Shown here: in pieces, positions 45,500-56,608 of the stretch | Layout of the letters: the number at the start of each line of letters is the position of its first letter | How positions within the stretch are numbered: the stretch's first letter is position 1 | From: Anaerolineae bacterium | GTDB taxonomy: Bacteria; Chloroflexota; Anaerolineae; Aggregatilineales; Phototrophicaceae | Assembly: GCA_022826865.1 (NCBI GenBank) | Contig: JAJDUC010000001.1 | Location: 1-64,000 of the forward strand | Direction of reading: 5' to 3' | DNA: 64,000 bases | The notes under the pieces: generated by a model | What the model was told of the DNA's origin: nothing | The model's database searches: none | Seen by the model: only the letters and a program-made list of their open reading frames with translations | Translations under genes and position numbers: made by a program

Positions 45500-45913
45500 T
45501 CACCACACGTAACACAAGACTTCGCCGCCGACGCGGTCGCGGCGCGCTTGCTGCGCGGTCATCACGCCTTTTGGCGTGGTCACAATCGCGATACCGGTAC
45601 CGCTCAGCACAATCGGCAAGTCCTTGCGTTTGCGAAATACGCGCCGGCCGGGTTTACTCACGCGTTGCAATTGCGTGATCACCGGGCGCCGCTCGCGCCG
45701 GGAACCAAAATACTTGAGCTGCACATTAATCAGCGGCACAGGCGTCTCATCGCCGATCGTGAAGTCGTCGATATAGCCCTCTTCCTTCAAGATCCGGGCG
45801 ATTTCTACCTTGATCTTGGATTTGGGCACGATGACGCTGGCCTTGCCCCGGACCAAGGCATTGCGAATCCGAGTCAACATATCGGCAATGGGATCATTGG
45901 TAACATTGGACAC
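45500..45913 (-). CDS. rpsH: 30S ribosomal protein S8
   Basis: The 137-residue central-domain protein starts with DPIADMLTRIRNA and ends with the conserved LSGTGIAIVTTPKGVMTAQQA and GGEVLCYVW. In many bacteria it autoregulates the spc operon. Confidence 0.98.
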   Translation of the reverse strand: MSNVTNDPIADMLTRIRNALVRGKASVIVPKSKIKVEIARILKEEGYIDDFTIGDETPVPLINVQLKYFGSRRERRPVITQLQRVSKPGRRVFRKRKDLPIVLSGTGIAIVTTPKGVMTAQQARRDRVGGEVLCYVW

Positions 45914-45925
45914 TGTAATCGCCTC

Positions 45926-46108
45926 CTACCAACTCGCTTTTACAACACCGGGAATCTCGCCTTCGAGCGCCATCTCCCGGAAGCAGATCCGGCACAAGCC
46001 AAAGCGACGGATATACCCGCGCGGACGCCCGCAGATCTTGCAGCGATTGCGGACACGCACCGCGTATTTGCGCCGTTGTTCCCGAAATTGCATACATTTT
46101 TTTGCCAT
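45926..46108 (-). CDS. rpsN: 30S ribosomal protein S14, zinc type
   Basis: The 60-residue protein is the short zinc-binding form with C-x2-C (CKICG) and C-x2-C (CRICF) knuckles. ATG 46108 gives the standard MAKKC start; an upstream open frame to 46174 is not homologous. Confidence 0.97.
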   Translation of the reverse strand: MAKKCMQFREQRRKYAVRVRNRCKICGRPRGYIRRFGLCRICFREMALEGEIPGVVKASW

Positions 46109-46118
46109 GTATTCCTCT

Positions 46119-46661
46119 CTAGTTTCCCTGGAATGGCATGCCGAGCAGCGACAGCAAACGGCGGCCTTCCTCATCTGTCTTGGCCGTGGTGACGATTGTG
46201 ATTTCCATCCCGCGGACCTTATCGATCTTGTCGAAGTCGATCTCCGGAAAGACCAACTGCTCCCGCAAGCCCACCGTAAAATTGCCCCGACCGTCCAGCT
46301 TGTTGGTCACGCCGCGGAAGTCGCGAATACGCGGCAAAGCGATATTGACCAGACGGTCATACAGCGCCCACATTCGCTCTTTGCGAAGCGTCACTTTCGC
46401 GCCGATGGCCCGGCCCTCGCGCAGCTTATAAGTCGCGATGCTCTTCTTCGCCCGCGTGACGACTGGCTGCTGACCGGTGATCACTTTCAGGTCCTCGACA
46501 GCGCCATCCAGCGAACGCGGCTCGTCGATCGCCTCGCCGACGCCGACATTAACCGTGATCTTGCTAATCGTCGGCACTTGCAGACGGTTCGTATAGCCGA
46601 ACTCCGCCGTCAAGGTCGGCACTACTTCTTCCAGATAGCGAGTGTACATGCGGTTTTCCAT
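46119..46661 (-). CDS. rplE: 50S ribosomal protein L5
   Basis: The 180-residue 5S rRNA-binding protein has [13 protein letters not shown] near residue 35 and [28 protein letters not shown]. The start at 46661 ([15 protein letters not shown]) fits the family length better than upstream in-frame codons. Confidence 0.97.
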   Translation of the reverse strand: MENRMYTRYLEEVVPTLTAEFGYTNRLQVPTISKITVNVGVGEAIDEPRSLDGAVEDLKVITGQQPVVTRAKKSIATYKLREGRAIGAKVTLRKERMWALYDRLVNIALPRIRDFRGVTNKLDGRGNFTVGLREQLVFPEIDFDKIDKVRGMEITIVTTAKTDEEGRRLLSLLGMPFQGN

Positions 46662-46677
46662 ATTGCGCCTCGCTCCG

Positions 46678-47004
46678 CTACTCAATTATGCTGCCGCTTT
46701 TTTTGCTGTAGCGCACTTTGCGCCCGTCATCGGTGAAGCGAAAGCCGACCCGCGTCCGCTCATCGCTGACGGGGCAGACCAGCATCACGTTGGAAAGGTG
46801 CAAAGGCGCTTCAAACTCGATGATTTGGGCCGGTATTTGCTGCCCGCCAGGCGCGGGACGCGCCTTGCGATGGCGTTTCATGATATTCACGCCATTGACA
46901 ATGACGCGATTTTGTTTGACCAGAACGCGAACGACTTCACCCCGCAAGCCCTTGTCTTTGCCGGCGATGACTTCCACCGTGTCCCCTTGTTTGATTCTTT
47001 GCAT
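46678..47004 (-). CDS. rplX: 50S ribosomal protein L24
   Basis: The 108-residue protein has the KOW motif [18 protein letters not shown] and the conserved [16 protein letters not shown]. Assembly initiator of the large subunit. Confidence 0.98.
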   Translation of the reverse strand: MQRIKQGDTVEVIAGKDKGLRGEVVRVLVKQNRVIVNGVNIMKRHRKARPAPGGQQIPAQIIEFEAPLHLSNVMLVCPVSDERTRVGFRFTDDGRKVRYSKKSGSIIE

Positions 47005-47020
47005 GTTTCGCTTACCTCGC

Positions 47021-47392
47021 TTACAGAGTTTCCGGCGCCAGCGAGACGATCTTCATGAAGCCCTTGTCGCGCAATTCGCGCGCCACTGGCCCGAAGACGC
47101 GTGTGCCCCGCGGGTTCTCCAGGTCTTCCGCCAAGACTACGGCCGCGTTGTCGTCAAAGCGAATCGTTGAGCCGTCGTTGCGGCGATATTCCTTGTGCGT
47201 CCGCACGATGACCGCGCGCACCAATTCGCCCTTCTTCACACCGCCGGATGTCGACGCCGATTTGACCGAGCCGACCACAATATCGCCGACGTAGCCGTAC
47301 TTTACCCGGGAGCCGCCAATAACGCGGATCACCAGAATCTCCTGCGCGCCACTGTTGTCGGCTACCTTCACACGCGATTCCGTCTGAATCAT
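47021..47392 (-). CDS. rplN: 50S ribosomal protein L14
   Basis: The 123-residue protein starts [19 protein letters not shown] and has [20 protein letters not shown] near residue 80. ATG 47392 matches the invariant family start. Confidence 0.98.
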   Translation of the reverse strand: MIQTESRVKVADNSGAQEILVIRVIGGSRVKYGYVGDIVVGSVKSASTSGGVKKGELVRAVIVRTHKEYRRNDGSTIRFDDNAAVVLAEDLENPRGTRVFGPVARELRDKGFMKIVSLAPETL

Positions 47393-47430
47393 CCTCACCA
47401 CTCTCCGTTCAAGACCCCGGTCTCGTGGAC

Positions 47431-47691
47431 CTAAGCGTCAATGCCCGCCGGCGCTTCCAGCACTTCTTCGACGACCCATCGCTTGCGTTTGCTGATGGGT
47501 CGGCTCTGTACGATGCGCACCTTCGCGCCGATGCCCGCGCCCGATTCATCGTGCGCCATCACCTTTTTTGTTGATGACACAACCTTGTGATAGACCGGAT
47601 GCATTTTGCGATTCTCGATGGCGACCACAACGGTTTTTTCCATCTTGTCGCTGACAACCGTGCCCACCAAACGTTTTCGGTTATTCGGCAT
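47431..47691 (-). CDS. rpsQ: 30S ribosomal protein S17
   Basis: The 86-residue OB-fold protein reads [19 protein letters not shown] and [15 protein letters not shown]. Its ATG at 47691 lies inside the 3' end of rpmC (11-bp overlap). Confidence 0.97.
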   Translation of the reverse strand: MPNNRKRLVGTVVSDKMEKTVVVAIENRKMHPVYHKVVSSTKKVMAHDESGAGIGAKVRIVQSRPISKRKRWVVEEVLEAPAGIDA

Positions 47692-47908
47692 CTTGTCCCC
47701 CTTGGGATACCAATTCCGCCGCCAACTCGCGCTCGCGGAGCGCCGTGTGCAAGCGCGCAATGTCGCGTCGGGTCTTGCGAAACAGCGTCGTATCTTTCAA
47801 TTCGCCCGATTCTTTCTGAATGCGAAAGGTATACATCTCCACTTTGAGATCTTCGATCTTGTCCAGGATTTCATCGTTGGAAAGCGCCCGAATTTCGTTG
47901 ATGTGCAT
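47681..47908 (-). CDS. rpmC: 50S ribosomal protein L29
   Basis: The 75-residue protein is the two-helix L29: [18 protein letters not shown] and [15 protein letters not shown]. Start overlaps the rplP stop by one base (TGATG); the end overlaps rpsQ. Confidence 0.97.
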   Translation of the reverse strand: MHINEIRALSNDEILDKIEDLKVEMYTFRIQKESGELKDTTLFRKTRRDIARLHTALRERELAAELVSQGGQDAE

Positions 47909-48342
47909 CAGCTGACCTCCCGGCCGGAAATCGGATCAAAGCGCTTGACGAACTTGGTCTTAATCGGAAGCTTGTGCGCCGCGAGGCGCAGGGCTTCGCG
48001 CGCGTCGCCTTCCGGCACGCCGCTCATTTCAAAGAGAATGCGGCCGGGCTTGACCACGCAGACCCATTTTTCTACCGAGCCTTTGCCTTTGCCCATGCGC
48101 GTCTCAGCCGCCTTCTGCGTCACCGGCTTGTCCGGGAAGATGCGAATCCAGACCTTGCCGCGCCTGCGGATATAACGCACCATCGCCCGGCGGCAAGCCT
48201 CAATCTGCCGGCTCGTGACCCAACTCGGCTCCAGCGCTTGCAGGCCATAGTCGCCAAATTGCACCACCGCGCCGCGCCGCGCTTTGCCGCGCATGCGACC
48301 GCGCATTTGTTTGTTATACTTTCTCCGCTTCGGCATTAACAT
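47908..48342 (-). CDS. rplP: 50S ribosomal protein L16
   Basis: The 144-residue protein begins [17 protein letters not shown] and has [20 protein letters not shown] and [23 protein letters not shown] 48342 is the family start; the frame is open further upstream but not homologous. Confidence 0.97.
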   Translation of the reverse strand: MLMPKRRKYNKQMRGRMRGKARRGAVVQFGDYGLQALEPSWVTSRQIEACRRAMVRYIRRRGKVWIRIFPDKPVTQKAAETRMGKGKGSVEKWVCVVKPGRILFEMSGVPEGDAREALRLAAHKLPIKTKFVKRFDPISGREVS

Positions 48343-48367
48343 GCGGTCTGTTCCCTTTGCTATGAAT

Positions 48368-49066
48368 CTAGTTGCGCCGTCCGCGGCGCCCGTCCTGGCC
48401 GGCCACACGCTGCGCGCCCGTGCTGAACGGATCTTCGCCCGGCAGAATGTCGCCCTTGTAAATCCAGACTTTGACGCCGATCTGCCCGAATGTAGTGAAG
48501 GATTCAGCAAAACCGTAGTCAATATCGGCTCTTAAGGTATTGCGTGGGACGCGCCCGTCAAACATCCACTCGCGCCGCGCCATTTCGGAACCGCCCAAGC
48601 GACCGCTGACTTCCACACGAATGCCACCCGCGCCTTGACGCATCGCCTGCATGATCGCGCGTTTCATTGCGCGGCTGTGGCCGATGCGCCGCGCCAATTG
48701 CGAAGCGACATTCTCCGCCACCAGCGTGGCATCCAGGTCGGGCTTTTCGATCTCGTTCACCTCGACCTTGACGGTCTTGCCAGTCATATCTTGAAGGTTC
48801 TGCCGCAGTTCCTTCACCGCTTCGCCCTTGCGCCCAATAATGAGGCCGGGGCGGACCGTATTGATCGTTATGATGACTTGGTTCGGATGCCGCTCAATCT
48901 CGATGCGCGAAACGCCGGCGCGCGCCGTCTTCGATTTGATGAAGCGGCGAATCTGCCGATCTTCCATCAAAAGGTTGACGAAGCGCTGGCCTTCGGCGTA
49001 CCAGCGGGCGTCCCACTCGCGGATCACTTTCAGGCGAAAGCCTTTTGGATGAACCTTTCGACCCAT
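48368..49066 (-). CDS. rpsC: 30S ribosomal protein S3
   Basis: The 232-residue protein has the N-terminal [14 protein letters not shown], the KH domain [17 protein letters not shown] and the C-terminal S3 domain ([20 protein letters not shown]). Its ATG shares the A of the rplV stop TAA. Confidence 0.98.
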   Translation of the reverse strand: MGRKVHPKGFRLKVIREWDARWYAEGQRFVNLLMEDRQIRRFIKSKTARAGVSRIEIERHPNQVIITINTVRPGLIIGRKGEAVKELRQNLQDMTGKTVKVEVNEIEKPDLDATLVAENVASQLARRIGHSRAMKRAIMQAMRQGAGGIRVEVSGRLGGSEMARREWMFDGRVPRNTLRADIDYGFAESFTTFGQIGVKVWIYKGDILPGEDPFSTGAQRVAGQDGRRGRRN

Positions 49067-49410
49067 TAGTCCTCTTCCTCTCGCTCTTCCAGAATCACCC
49101 ACAAGTGTGATGTCCGTTTCAAACGCGGCTTGAAGCGGCCGCGGGCGCCAGCCTTAAAGCGCTTCAATGTTGGGCCGTCGCCGGCATAAATCTTCGAGAC
49201 GTACAATTCTTCTCGATTCAAGTCGAAGTTGTTGACGGCATTCGCCATTGCCGAAGACAGCGTCTTGCTGACGAAGCCAGAGCCCTTCTGCGGCATATAA
49301 TCCAACACGATCAGCGCTTCCTCCGCGTCCATGCCCCGCACTTTGTCGCAAACAAGACGCAGCTTGCGCGGAGAAATCGGCAGATACCGGGAAATTGCGC
49401 GCACTTCCAT
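49066..49410 (-). CDS. rplV: 50S ribosomal protein L22
   Basis: The 114-residue exit-tunnel protein shows ISRYLPISPRKLRLVCDKVRG and, in the beta-hairpin, PTLKRFKAGARGRFKPRLKR (slightly different from the common PRAQGRA form). Confidence 0.97.
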   Translation of the reverse strand: MEVRAISRYLPISPRKLRLVCDKVRGMDAEEALIVLDYMPQKGSGFVSKTLSSAMANAVNNFDLNREELYVSKIYAGDGPTLKRFKAGARGRFKPRLKRTSHLWVILEEREEED

Positions 49411-49421
49411 TGCATCAACCC

Positions 49422-49691
49422 CTATCGTCTGCTATCCGTGATGTGACCGCGGAAGGTGCGCGTGGGCGCGAATTCGCCGAGCTTGTGCCCCACCATATTT
49501 TCCGTGATGTAAATCGGCACATGCCGCCGACCGTCATGCACCGCAATCGTATGACCGACCATCTGCGGGAAAATCGTGCTTGCGCGGCTCCAAGTCCGGA
49601 TCACAATCTTCTTATTCTGCTGATTCAGCCGCTCCACTTTTTCCAGCAGTTTCGGCTGAATATAGTAGCCCTTCTTTAGAGAACGTGACAT
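49422..49691 (-). CDS. rpsS: 30S ribosomal protein S19
   Basis: The 89-residue head protein starts [19 protein letters not shown] and ends [23 protein letters not shown] 49691 is the family start. Confidence 0.98.
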   Translation of the reverse strand: MSRSLKKGYYIQPKLLEKVERLNQQNKKIVIRTWSRASTIFPQMVGHTIAVHDGRRHVPIYITENMVGHKLGEFAPTRTFRGHITDSRR

Positions 49692-49708
49692 CGCTGTCTC
49701 TCCCGAAT

Positions 49709-50542
49709 TTAGCGGCGTTTGCCGCGGCGACGGATGATGAACTGGCTGGTGCGTTTGTTGCGCCGCGTGCGCACGCCAAGCGCTTTCTTGCCCCAAGGCG
49801 TTTTGGGCGCCGCCATGCCGATCCCAGCTTTGCCCTCGCCCCCGCCATGGGGATGGCTGGCCGGGTCCATGGCCGAGCCCCGTACCGTGGGACGCCAGCC
49901 CAGCCAGCGCTTGCGCCCGGCCTTGCCGAGTTTGACATTGGCGTGTTCAGCGTTTCCCACCTGCCCAATGGTGGCGCGGCAGGCGCCAAGGATCATCCGC
50001 ATCTCGCCACTTGGCAGGCGCAAGGTGACATATTTGTCTTCCGCCGCCAGAATCTGCGCCGACGTGCCGGCGGAGCGCGCGATTTGGCCGCCCTTGCCCG
50101 GGCGCATTTCGATATTGTGCACGACCGTGCCCAGCGGCATATCCTTCAGCGCCCGGCTGTTCCCAGGCCGCAGCGTGCTCGCGGCGCCGTTGCCAATCTT
50201 GTCGCCAACTTTTAGACCCATCGGCGCGATGATGTAGCTCTTCAACCCGTCTTCATACTGCAGCAGCGAGATGCGCGCCGAACGATTCGGATCATATTCA
50301 ATCGCGATCACCTCGGCGCGGCAATCTTCTTTATCCCGCTTGAAATCGATCAGACGATAGCGGCGCTTGTGCCCGCCGCCGCGGTGCCGCACGGTGATCC
50401 GACCGGTGTTGTTGCGCCCGCCCGTTTTGCGAAGCGCGCGGGTCAGAGAGCGCTCCGGCTTCTTCTTGGTGATTTCTTCAAATGTATAGCCGGTCATGTC
50501 ACGGCGACCGGGCGATGTCGGTTTGTATACTTTTATGGGCAT
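49709..50542 (-). CDS. rplB: 50S ribosomal protein L2
   Basis: The 277-residue protein shows [19 protein letters not shown], the central SH3-like domain, and the C-terminal [21 protein letters not shown] with the His near the peptidyl-transferase centre (fold marker HPHGGGEG). Confidence 0.98.
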   Translation of the reverse strand: MPIKVYKPTSPGRRDMTGYTFEEITKKKPERSLTRALRKTGGRNNTGRITVRHRGGGHKRRYRLIDFKRDKEDCRAEVIAIEYDPNRSARISLLQYEDGLKSYIIAPMGLKVGDKIGNGAASTLRPGNSRALKDMPLGTVVHNIEMRPGKGGQIARSAGTSAQILAAEDKYVTLRLPSGEMRMILGACRATIGQVGNAEHANVKLGKAGRKRWLGWRPTVRGSAMDPASHPHGGGEGKAGIGMAAPKTPWGKKALGVRTRRNKRTSQFIIRRRGKRR

Positions 50543-50556
50543 AGTTGCTGTACCCC

Positions 50557-50859
50557 CTAGGCGTTAAAGAGCTCGATCGACACGCCGTCCTCCAGCGTGA
50601 CGACAGCCTTTTTCCACTGCCGGGATCTGATATAGGTTTGGCGGCCCCGGCGTCCACGTTTCGCGGGCATCACCATCATGTTAACTTTGACGACTTTGCC
50701 TTCCAGCTCAAATATCTCTTCAACCGCTTCCTTGACCTGGATTTTGTTCGCGTTCCGCGCGACCTCAAAGACATATTTGTTTTGACCGTCGGCCAACTCG
50801 GTCGATTTTTCGGTAATGACCGGCCGGCGTATGACGTCGTATAAATGCAGGTCCGGCAT
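50557..50859 (-). CDS. rplW: 50S ribosomal protein L23
   Basis: The 100-residue protein at the exit-tunnel mouth shows [37 protein letters not shown] and [10 protein letters not shown]. Its start follows the rplD stop by one base, and rplB follows after 14 bp. Confidence 0.97.
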   Translation of the reverse strand: MPDLHLYDVIRRPVITEKSTELADGQNKYVFEVARNANKIQVKEAVEEIFELEGKVVKVNMMVMPAKRGRRGRQTYIRSRQWKKAVVTLEDGVSIELFNA

Positions 50860-50860
50860 C

Positions 50861-51490
50861 TCAGTCTCCCTTTCCCCAAATGCCCTTCACGACATCGAGG
50901 GCGTCCAGGGACATAATCACCTTGTCATACTTGAGCAGATCGCGGACGTTCAGATTGTTCGCCATGATCGAATGCGCATTGGCGAGGTTGCTTGCGCTTT
51001 TGCGCGCCGCCTTCTGCGCCGCCGTAACGACGATCAATGCCGATTGCTCGCCCGCCAGCGCCTCAATCAAGCCCCGCATCGCCTTGGTATTGGGCCTATC
51101 AATTTGGACTTGGTCGAGGAGCACCAACTGGCCGTCGCGCGCGAGCGCGCTGAGTGTGGATCGGATCGCGCCCCGACGCATCTTCTTCGGCATCTTTTTA
51201 CTGTAATCGCGCGGTTTTGGGCCAAAGGCCAAACCGCCGCCCACAAAGATGGGCGCGCTCTGGGCGCCATGGCGCGCCCGGCCAGTGCCCTTCTGGCGAT
51301 ACCACTTTGCGCCCGTGGCCCGGATTTCACTGCGCGACCGCGTATTGTGCGAACCCTGGCGCGCATTCGCCAACTGGCGGACAAAGGCCTGGTGCATCAG
51401 ACCAACGTTGATCTTGGCTTCGAAAATATCGGCCGGCAACTCGACCTGAGACACTTCGTTGCCGGCGCTGTTCATCACGGGAAACTGCAT
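50861..51490 (-). CDS. rplD: 50S ribosomal protein L4
   Basis: The 209-residue protein shows the RNA-binding loop [20 protein letters not shown] and the C-terminal globular part. In E. coli L4 autoregulates the S10 operon; no such leader is visible here because rpsJ lies far downstream of a long polycistron. Confidence 0.97.
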   Translation of the reverse strand: MQFPVMNSAGNEVSQVELPADIFEAKINVGLMHQAFVRQLANARQGSHNTRSRSEIRATGAKWYRQKGTGRARHGAQSAPIFVGGGLAFGPKPRDYSKKMPKKMRRGAIRSTLSALARDGQLVLLDQVQIDRPNTKAMRGLIEALAGEQSALIVVTAAQKAARKSASNLANAHSIMANNLNVRDLLKYDKVIMSLDALDVVKGIWGKGD

Positions 51491-51507
51491 CGCCCTATCT
51501 CCCTTGC

Positions 51508-52146
51508 CTAGGCGCGCCTTGCCGTCGGCTTGATCATTACTATGCTGCCTTTGGCGCCGGGCACGGATCCCTTCACCGCAAGCAGGTTCTTTTCCGCGTC
51601 AACCACCACAAGCGTCAAGTTCTGCACTGTCACCCGGTCATTGCCCATGCGTCCCGCCATCTTCTTGCCCTTCAGCGTACGGCCGGGCGTGGCGCACATG
51701 CCAATCGAGCCTGGCGAGCGCATCCGGTCCGACTGACCGTGGGTCTTGGGACCGCGGGAAAAACCGTGACGTTTAATGGTTCCGGCATGGCCGCGCCCCT
51801 TGCTGGTTCCGATGACATCAACACGATCGCCCCGGGCGAAGACATCTACTTTGATTTCCTGGCCCTCTTCAACCGCCACATCGGCTTTGTCCGCCAGCCG
51901 AAATTCGCGAAGATGGCGCAGCGCGGGCAAGTCCGAGCGCTGCAAGTGGCCCAGCTGCCCTTTGGTCAGGTTCTTTGGCTTCGTCTCGCCGAAGCCCAAC
52001 TGTACAGAAACATAACCATCGCGATCGACATTGCGAACCTGGGTCACATAGCAGGGACCGGCCTGAATCACCGTGACCGGGATTACAGTCCCCTGTTCAT
52101 CGAAGACCTGTGTCATCCCCACTTTTTTGCCAATCATGCCTTTCAT
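51508..52146 (-). CDS. rplC: 50S ribosomal protein L3
   Basis: The 212-residue protein starts MKGMIGKKVGMTQVFDEQGT and has the loop GHAGTIKRHGFSRGPKTHG and RSPGSIGMCATPGRTLKGKKM reaching the peptidyl-transferase centre. ATG 52146 is the family start. Confidence 0.98.
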   Translation of the reverse strand: MKGMIGKKVGMTQVFDEQGTVIPVTVIQAGPCYVTQVRNVDRDGYVSVQLGFGETKPKNLTKGQLGHLQRSDLPALRHLREFRLADKADVAVEEGQEIKVDVFARGDRVDVIGTSKGRGHAGTIKRHGFSRGPKTHGQSDRMRSPGSIGMCATPGRTLKGKKMAGRMGNDRVTVQNLTLVVVDAEKNLLAVKGSVPGAKGSIVMIKPTARRA

Positions 52147-52297
52147 TAGCGTCGCCTCCACTCGGGCGGTACGTCCCTTCAGAAATCCGCCCTACGACCC
52201 GGTTCCTTCTCTTGCCATCCCGTTGAATGGCGCTCTTGCGCTCTCGAATTGCGCTTTCGCGTCAGCCGGTCGCGCTTATCGACATTGGTCCCCGCAG

Positions 52298-52606
52298 CTA
52301 GATCTTGATTTCGATATCGACGCCCGCCGGCAGGTTGAGGCGCATCAGCGTGTCAATCGTCTTGCTATCGGGATCGAGCACATCAATCAGCCGCTTGTGC
52401 GTACGCACTTCAAAATGCTCCTGCGAGTCCTTGTCGATAAATGGGGACCTGCGGACGGTGAAGCGTTCGATTCGCGTCGGCAAGGGCACGGGGCCCACAA
52501 CGCGCGAACCCGTGCGCTCCGCCGTATCGACGATTCGCTGCGCAGACTGATCAAGCACCCGATGGTCATAAGCCTTCAGGCGGATACGAATCTTGTTTTT
52601 TGCCAT
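52298..52606 (-). CDS. rpsJ: 30S ribosomal protein S10
   Basis: The 102-residue protein (also NusE, part of transcription antitermination) shows [20 protein letters not shown] and [19 protein letters not shown]. 151 bp precede rplC, and 86 bp separate it from tuf upstream. Confidence 0.98.
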   Translation of the reverse strand: MAKNKIRIRLKAYDHRVLDQSAQRIVDTAERTGSRVVGPVPLPTRIERFTVRRSPFIDKDSQEHFEVRTHKRLIDVLDPDSKTIDTLMRLNLPAGVDIEIKI

Positions 52607-52692
52607 TCCGCAACCTTTAGCTAAGCGCTCAAGACATTCATCGCTAGGGGCGGGACGAAACCCAGCCCCGTCCGAAGCTGTCCGGAGCCGGA

Positions 52693-53892
52693 TTACTCAA
52701 TGATTTCAGTGATGCGCCCGGCGCCAACCGTCAGGCCGCCTTCCCGAATCGCGAAGGAGGAACCGCGTTCCAAAGCAACCGGCGTGATCAACTCCACATC
52801 AAGGTTTACGTTGTCGCCCGGCATGACCATTTCGACGCCGTCCGGCAAGGTGATGGTGCCCGTCACGTCCATGGTGCGGATGTAGAACTGCGGACGATAG
52901 CCGGTGAAGAAGGCTTTGTGACGCCCGCCTTCGTCGCGGCGCAAGACATAGACCTCGCATTTGAACTTCTTGTGCGGCGTGATTGAACCGACTTTGGCGA
53001 TGACCATGCCGCGCTGAACCTCGTCGCGGCCGATGCCTCGTAGCAGGATGCCGGCGTTGTCTCCCGCCTGCGCCTGATCCAACTCTTTATTGAACATTTC
53101 GATACCGGTCACGACCGTTTTGACGATTTCATCGCGCAGGCCCACAATATCGATCTCGGTCCCCTTGAGCAGGGTGCCCCGCGCCACGCTGCCGGTGACA
53201 ACGGTGCCGCGCCCCTTGATCGAGAAGACATCTTCGATCGCCATCATGAAGGGTTTGTCAACATCGCGCATGGGCGTGGGAATCCACTCATCGACCGCGT
53301 CCATCAATTCTGCGATCGACTCATATTCCGGCGCGTCCGGGTCGCTGCTTTCGGATTCCTGCGCCGCCAGGGCCGACCCCTTGATGATCGGCGTATCGGG
53401 ATCGAATTCGTAACCTTCCAGCAGCTCAGACAATTCCATCTCTACCAGCTCGATCAATTCTTCATCGTCCATCTGATCGGTCTTGTTGAGGTAGACAACC
53501 ATCGCCGGCACTTCCACCTGCTTGGCCAGCAAAACGTGCTCGCGCGTCTGCGGCATGGGGCCGTCCGGCGCGCTGACGACAAGAATCGCGCCGTCCATTT
53601 GCGCCGCGCCGGTGATCATATTTTTGATGTAATCGCGGTGGCCCGGGCAATCGACATGCGCATAGTGGCGGTTGTCGGTTTCATATTCGACATGGCGAAT
53701 ATTAATCGTGATGCCGCGCGCGCGTTCTTCCGGCGCATTGTCGATTTCGCCGTATTCGCGTTCCTGCGCTTGGCCTTTTAGCGCCAGAACCTTGGTTATG
53801 GCCGCCGTCAATGTGGTCTTGCCATGATCGACGTGTCCGATCGTTCCAATATTGACGTGCGGCTTGTTGCGCTCGAATTTTCCCTTTGACAT
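52693..53892 (-). CDS. tuf: Elongation factor Tu
   Basis: The 399-residue GTPase brings aminoacyl-tRNA to the ribosome. G1 [10 protein letters not shown]3 DCPGHRDY, G4 NKTD and G5 SAL are present, then the two beta-barrel domains. Arg in GHRDY replaces the Ala typical of E. coli GHADY; I recall this from Chloroflexota EF-Tu and use it as a weak lineage clue. An acidic insertion ([17 protein letters not shown]) follows G5. Confidence 0.98.
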   Translation of the reverse strand: MSKGKFERNKPHVNIGTIGHVDHGKTTLTAAITKVLALKGQAQEREYGEIDNAPEERARGITINIRHVEYETDNRHYAHVDCPGHRDYIKNMITGAAQMDGAILVVSAPDGPMPQTREHVLLAKQVEVPAMVVYLNKTDQMDDEELIELVEMELSELLEGYEFDPDTPIIKGSALAAQESESSDPDAPEYESIAELMDAVDEWIPTPMRDVDKPFMMAIEDVFSIKGRGTVVTGSVARGTLLKGTEIDIVGLRDEIVKTVVTGIEMFNKELDQAQAGDNAGILLRGIGRDEVQRGMVIAKVGSITPHKKFKCEVYVLRRDEGGRHKAFFTGYRPQFYIRTMDVTGTITLPDGVEMVMPGDNVNLDVELITPVALERGSSFAIREGGLTVGAGRITEIIE

Positions 53893-53975
53893 CTGACAAT
53901 CCCTCGTGTGAACCTATCGACTTGAAAATGAGCTTGCGAACAAAACGGCTGACCGGGCCAAGCCCGGCAATTGAC

Positions 53976-56075
53976 TTAACGCGACCCTGATTTGACTGCT
54001 TCCGCAATCACCTCAGGCGCGACCGTATACCTATCGAATTCCATGCTGAAATTGCCACGTCCTTGTGTGTTGTTTCGTAAATCATTGGCATAACCAAACA
54101 TCTCGCCCAAGGGCACCTGCGATTTGATTACCGAGACGCCTTCGCTGTGCGGTTCCATGCCCTGGACGCTGCCGCGGCGCGCGGCGATATCGCCGACCAC
54201 AGCGCCGGTATAATCATCGGGCACAACCACTTCGACGCTCATTGACGGTTCCAGAATGACCGGGGCGCCTTGCTGCACGCCTTCCTTCAAGCACATCGAA
54301 CCGGCGATTGTGAAAGCGATTTCGCTCGAATCCACCTCGTGATACGCGCCATCAATCAGCGTTGCTTTGATAGCCACCACCGGGTAGCCGGCAATGACGC
54401 CGCCCTGAATCGCTTGCGCAATGCCCTTTTTCACCGCGGGGATGAACTCTTTGGGGATCGCCCCGCCACGAATCGCATTCACAAAAAGCAATTCGCCATC
54501 GACATCATCTTTTTCGCCCTCGGGCAGCGGTTCAAAGCGCACAGTACAGCGCGCGTATTGGCCGGCGCCCCCGGTCTGACGGCGGAAGGTCTTGTCGATC
54601 TCGACCATGCGCGTAATGGTTTCTCGGTAAGCGACGCGCGGACGCCCGACACGCGCATCAACGCCGTACTCGCGCATCAGCCGGTCCACCAACACTTCCA
54701 GGTGCAACTCGCCCATGCCTTTGATCTTGGTCTGGCCGATTTGATCGTCAACCTCGATCTGGAATGTGGGATCTTCCTCCGCCAATTTGCGCAAGCCTAT
54801 ACCCATTTTGTCCTGATCGGCTTTGGTATTCGGCTCGATGGCGACCTCGACCACCGGCGCCGGGAAGCTGATGTTTTCCAAAAGAATCGGGTTGGTCGGC
54901 GTGCTTAGGGTGTCGCCGGTGAAGGTCTCCTTCATGCCTATCACCGCCGCAATGTCGCCGGCGCGCACTTCTTTAACATCCTCGCGCCGATCGGCAAACA
55001 TCCTGACGATGCGCCCAATGCGCTCGCGCTGGCCATTCGCCGTGTTAACCGCCATCGTGCCCGCCTTGAGCACGCCGGAGTAGACGCGCGTGAAGGCCAG
55101 CCGGCCATATTGATCGGAAACGATCTTGAAGACCAAGGCCGCCAAAGGTTCATCGTCATCGGCGTATCGAAGGATTTCGCCGCCGTCCTTGGGATGCTCG
55201 CCCTTGACCGGCGGAATATCCAGCGGCGAGGGCAAGAGAGCCACTACCATGTTGAGCAGCGCCTGCACACCCTTGTTCTTCAAGGCGGCCCCACACATCA
55301 CCGGATGCAGATCGCCAGCGATCGTTCCCCCGCGCAACGCCGCGATGATCTCTTCATTGCAGATGTCCTCTTCTTCGAGGAACTTCATCATCAAGTATTC
55401 GTCGTGTTCGACGATCGCTTCGATCATTTCTTCACGACGGGTCTCCGCCATTTCCCGATGACTTTCCGGGATGGCATGAGAATTGATGTCCGTGCCTTCG
55501 TCGTTGCCGTAGGTGATCAACTCCATCTTGAGCAGATCGATAATGCCCTCGAAGGTCTCGCCACTGCCGTATGGCACTTGAATGACAACGGGATTGGCGT
55601 TAAGGCGATCCACCATCATGTTGACGCAGCGGTCGAAGTCCGCGCCGGTGCGATCCATCTTGTTGACGAAGCAGAGCCGCGGCACTTTGTACTCGGACGC
55701 TTGCCGCCATACCGTTTCCGACTGCGGCTCAACGCCCGCTACGCTGTCAAACACGGTGATGCCGCCATCCAGCACGCGCAGGCTGCGCTGCACCTCGGCG
55801 GTGAAATCCACGTGCCCGGGCGTGTCAATGATGTTGATCTGATGATCGTTCCAGCTTGCCGTCACCGCGGCTGATGTAATGGTGATGCCGCGCTCCCGCT
55901 CTTGCTCCATATAATCGGTTGTCGCCGAGCCCTCATGCGTCTCGCCGATTCTATGCACCATGCCGGTGTAATAGAGAACGCGCTCGGTGACGGTCGTCTT
56001 GCCGGCGTCGATGTGCGCAATGATTCCAATATTGCGCACTCTATTGAGATCAAAGTTCGAATGCGACTGTGTCAT
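53976..56075 (-). CDS. fusA: Elongation factor G
   Basis: The 699-residue translocase has G1 AHIDAGKTT, switch II DTPGHVDF, G4 NKMD, domain II-V intact with domain IV loops (YRETITRMVEIDKTFRRQTGGAGQYA). ATG 56075 follows AGGTTGGAA closely; a TTG two codons upstream is less likely. It lies between rpsG and tuf as in the str operon. Confidence 0.98.
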   Translation of the reverse strand: MTQSHSNFDLNRVRNIGIIAHIDAGKTTVTERVLYYTGMVHRIGETHEGSATTDYMEQERERGITITSAAVTASWNDHQINIIDTPGHVDFTAEVQRSLRVLDGGITVFDSVAGVEPQSETVWRQASEYKVPRLCFVNKMDRTGADFDRCVNMMVDRLNANPVVIQVPYGSGETFEGIIDLLKMELITYGNDEGTDINSHAIPESHREMAETRREEMIEAIVEHDEYLMMKFLEEEDICNEEIIAALRGGTIAGDLHPVMCGAALKNKGVQALLNMVVALLPSPLDIPPVKGEHPKDGGEILRYADDDEPLAALVFKIVSDQYGRLAFTRVYSGVLKAGTMAVNTANGQRERIGRIVRMFADRREDVKEVRAGDIAAVIGMKETFTGDTLSTPTNPILLENISFPAPVVEVAIEPNTKADQDKMGIGLRKLAEEDPTFQIEVDDQIGQTKIKGMGELHLEVLVDRLMREYGVDARVGRPRVAYRETITRMVEIDKTFRRQTGGAGQYARCTVRFEPLPEGEKDDVDGELLFVNAIRGGAIPKEFIPAVKKGIAQAIQGGVIAGYPVVAIKATLIDGAYHEVDSSEIAFTIAGSMCLKEGVQQGAPVILEPSMSVEVVVPDDYTGAVVGDIAARRGSVQGMEPHSEGVSVIKSQVPLGEMFGYANDLRNNTQGRGNFSMEFDRYTVAPEVIAEAVKSGSR

Positions 56076-56124
56076 TTCCAACCTGTTATCCGGATTCCTG
56101 ATCCGTGACCTGCCTAAGCTCTAG

Positions 56125-56592
56125 CTAACGAAAATGCGCAAAAGCGCGATTGGCCTCGGCCATGCGATGCGTTTCATCTTTGCGGCGAATCGCGTTGCCC
56201 TGGCCGTTGTAGGCATCCAGCAGTTCGCCGGTCAGCCTTTCCGCCATGCTCCGGCCGCTGCGATCGCGCGCGAACTGAATCAACCAGCGCATAGCCAGCG
56301 TCACGCCGCGCTCGTGAGAAACGTCAATCGGCACCTGATAAGTAGACCCGCCAACGCGCTTCGGTTTGACCTCCACCGCTGGCGTAACATTGCGAATCGC
56401 CATTTCAAAGACTTCCACCGGATCTTTCTTAGTGCGCTCGCCCATCGTTTCCAGGGCGTCGTACATAATTCTTGTGGCGACGCTCTTTTTGCCGCCACGC
56501 ATCATGCGGTTGATGAACATGGCCACATGAAGATTGCCGTATTTCACATCCGGCGGCGGAATTCGTTTGGGCGGACGATTTCGTCTGGGCAT
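56125..56592 (-). CDS. rpsG: 30S ribosomal protein S7
   Basis: The 155-residue protein starts [10 protein letters not shown] and has [16 protein letters not shown] and [22 protein letters not shown] 56592 gives the standard length. Confidence 0.98.
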   Translation of the reverse strand: MPRRNRPPKRIPPPDVKYGNLHVAMFINRMMRGGKKSVATRIMYDALETMGERTKKDPVEVFEMAIRNVTPAVEVKPKRVGGSTYQVPIDVSHERGVTLAMRWLIQFARDRSGRSMAERLTGELLDAYNGQGNAIRRKDETHRMAEANRAFAHFR

Positions 56593-56608
56593 GCTCTCAA
56601 TCTCCCGG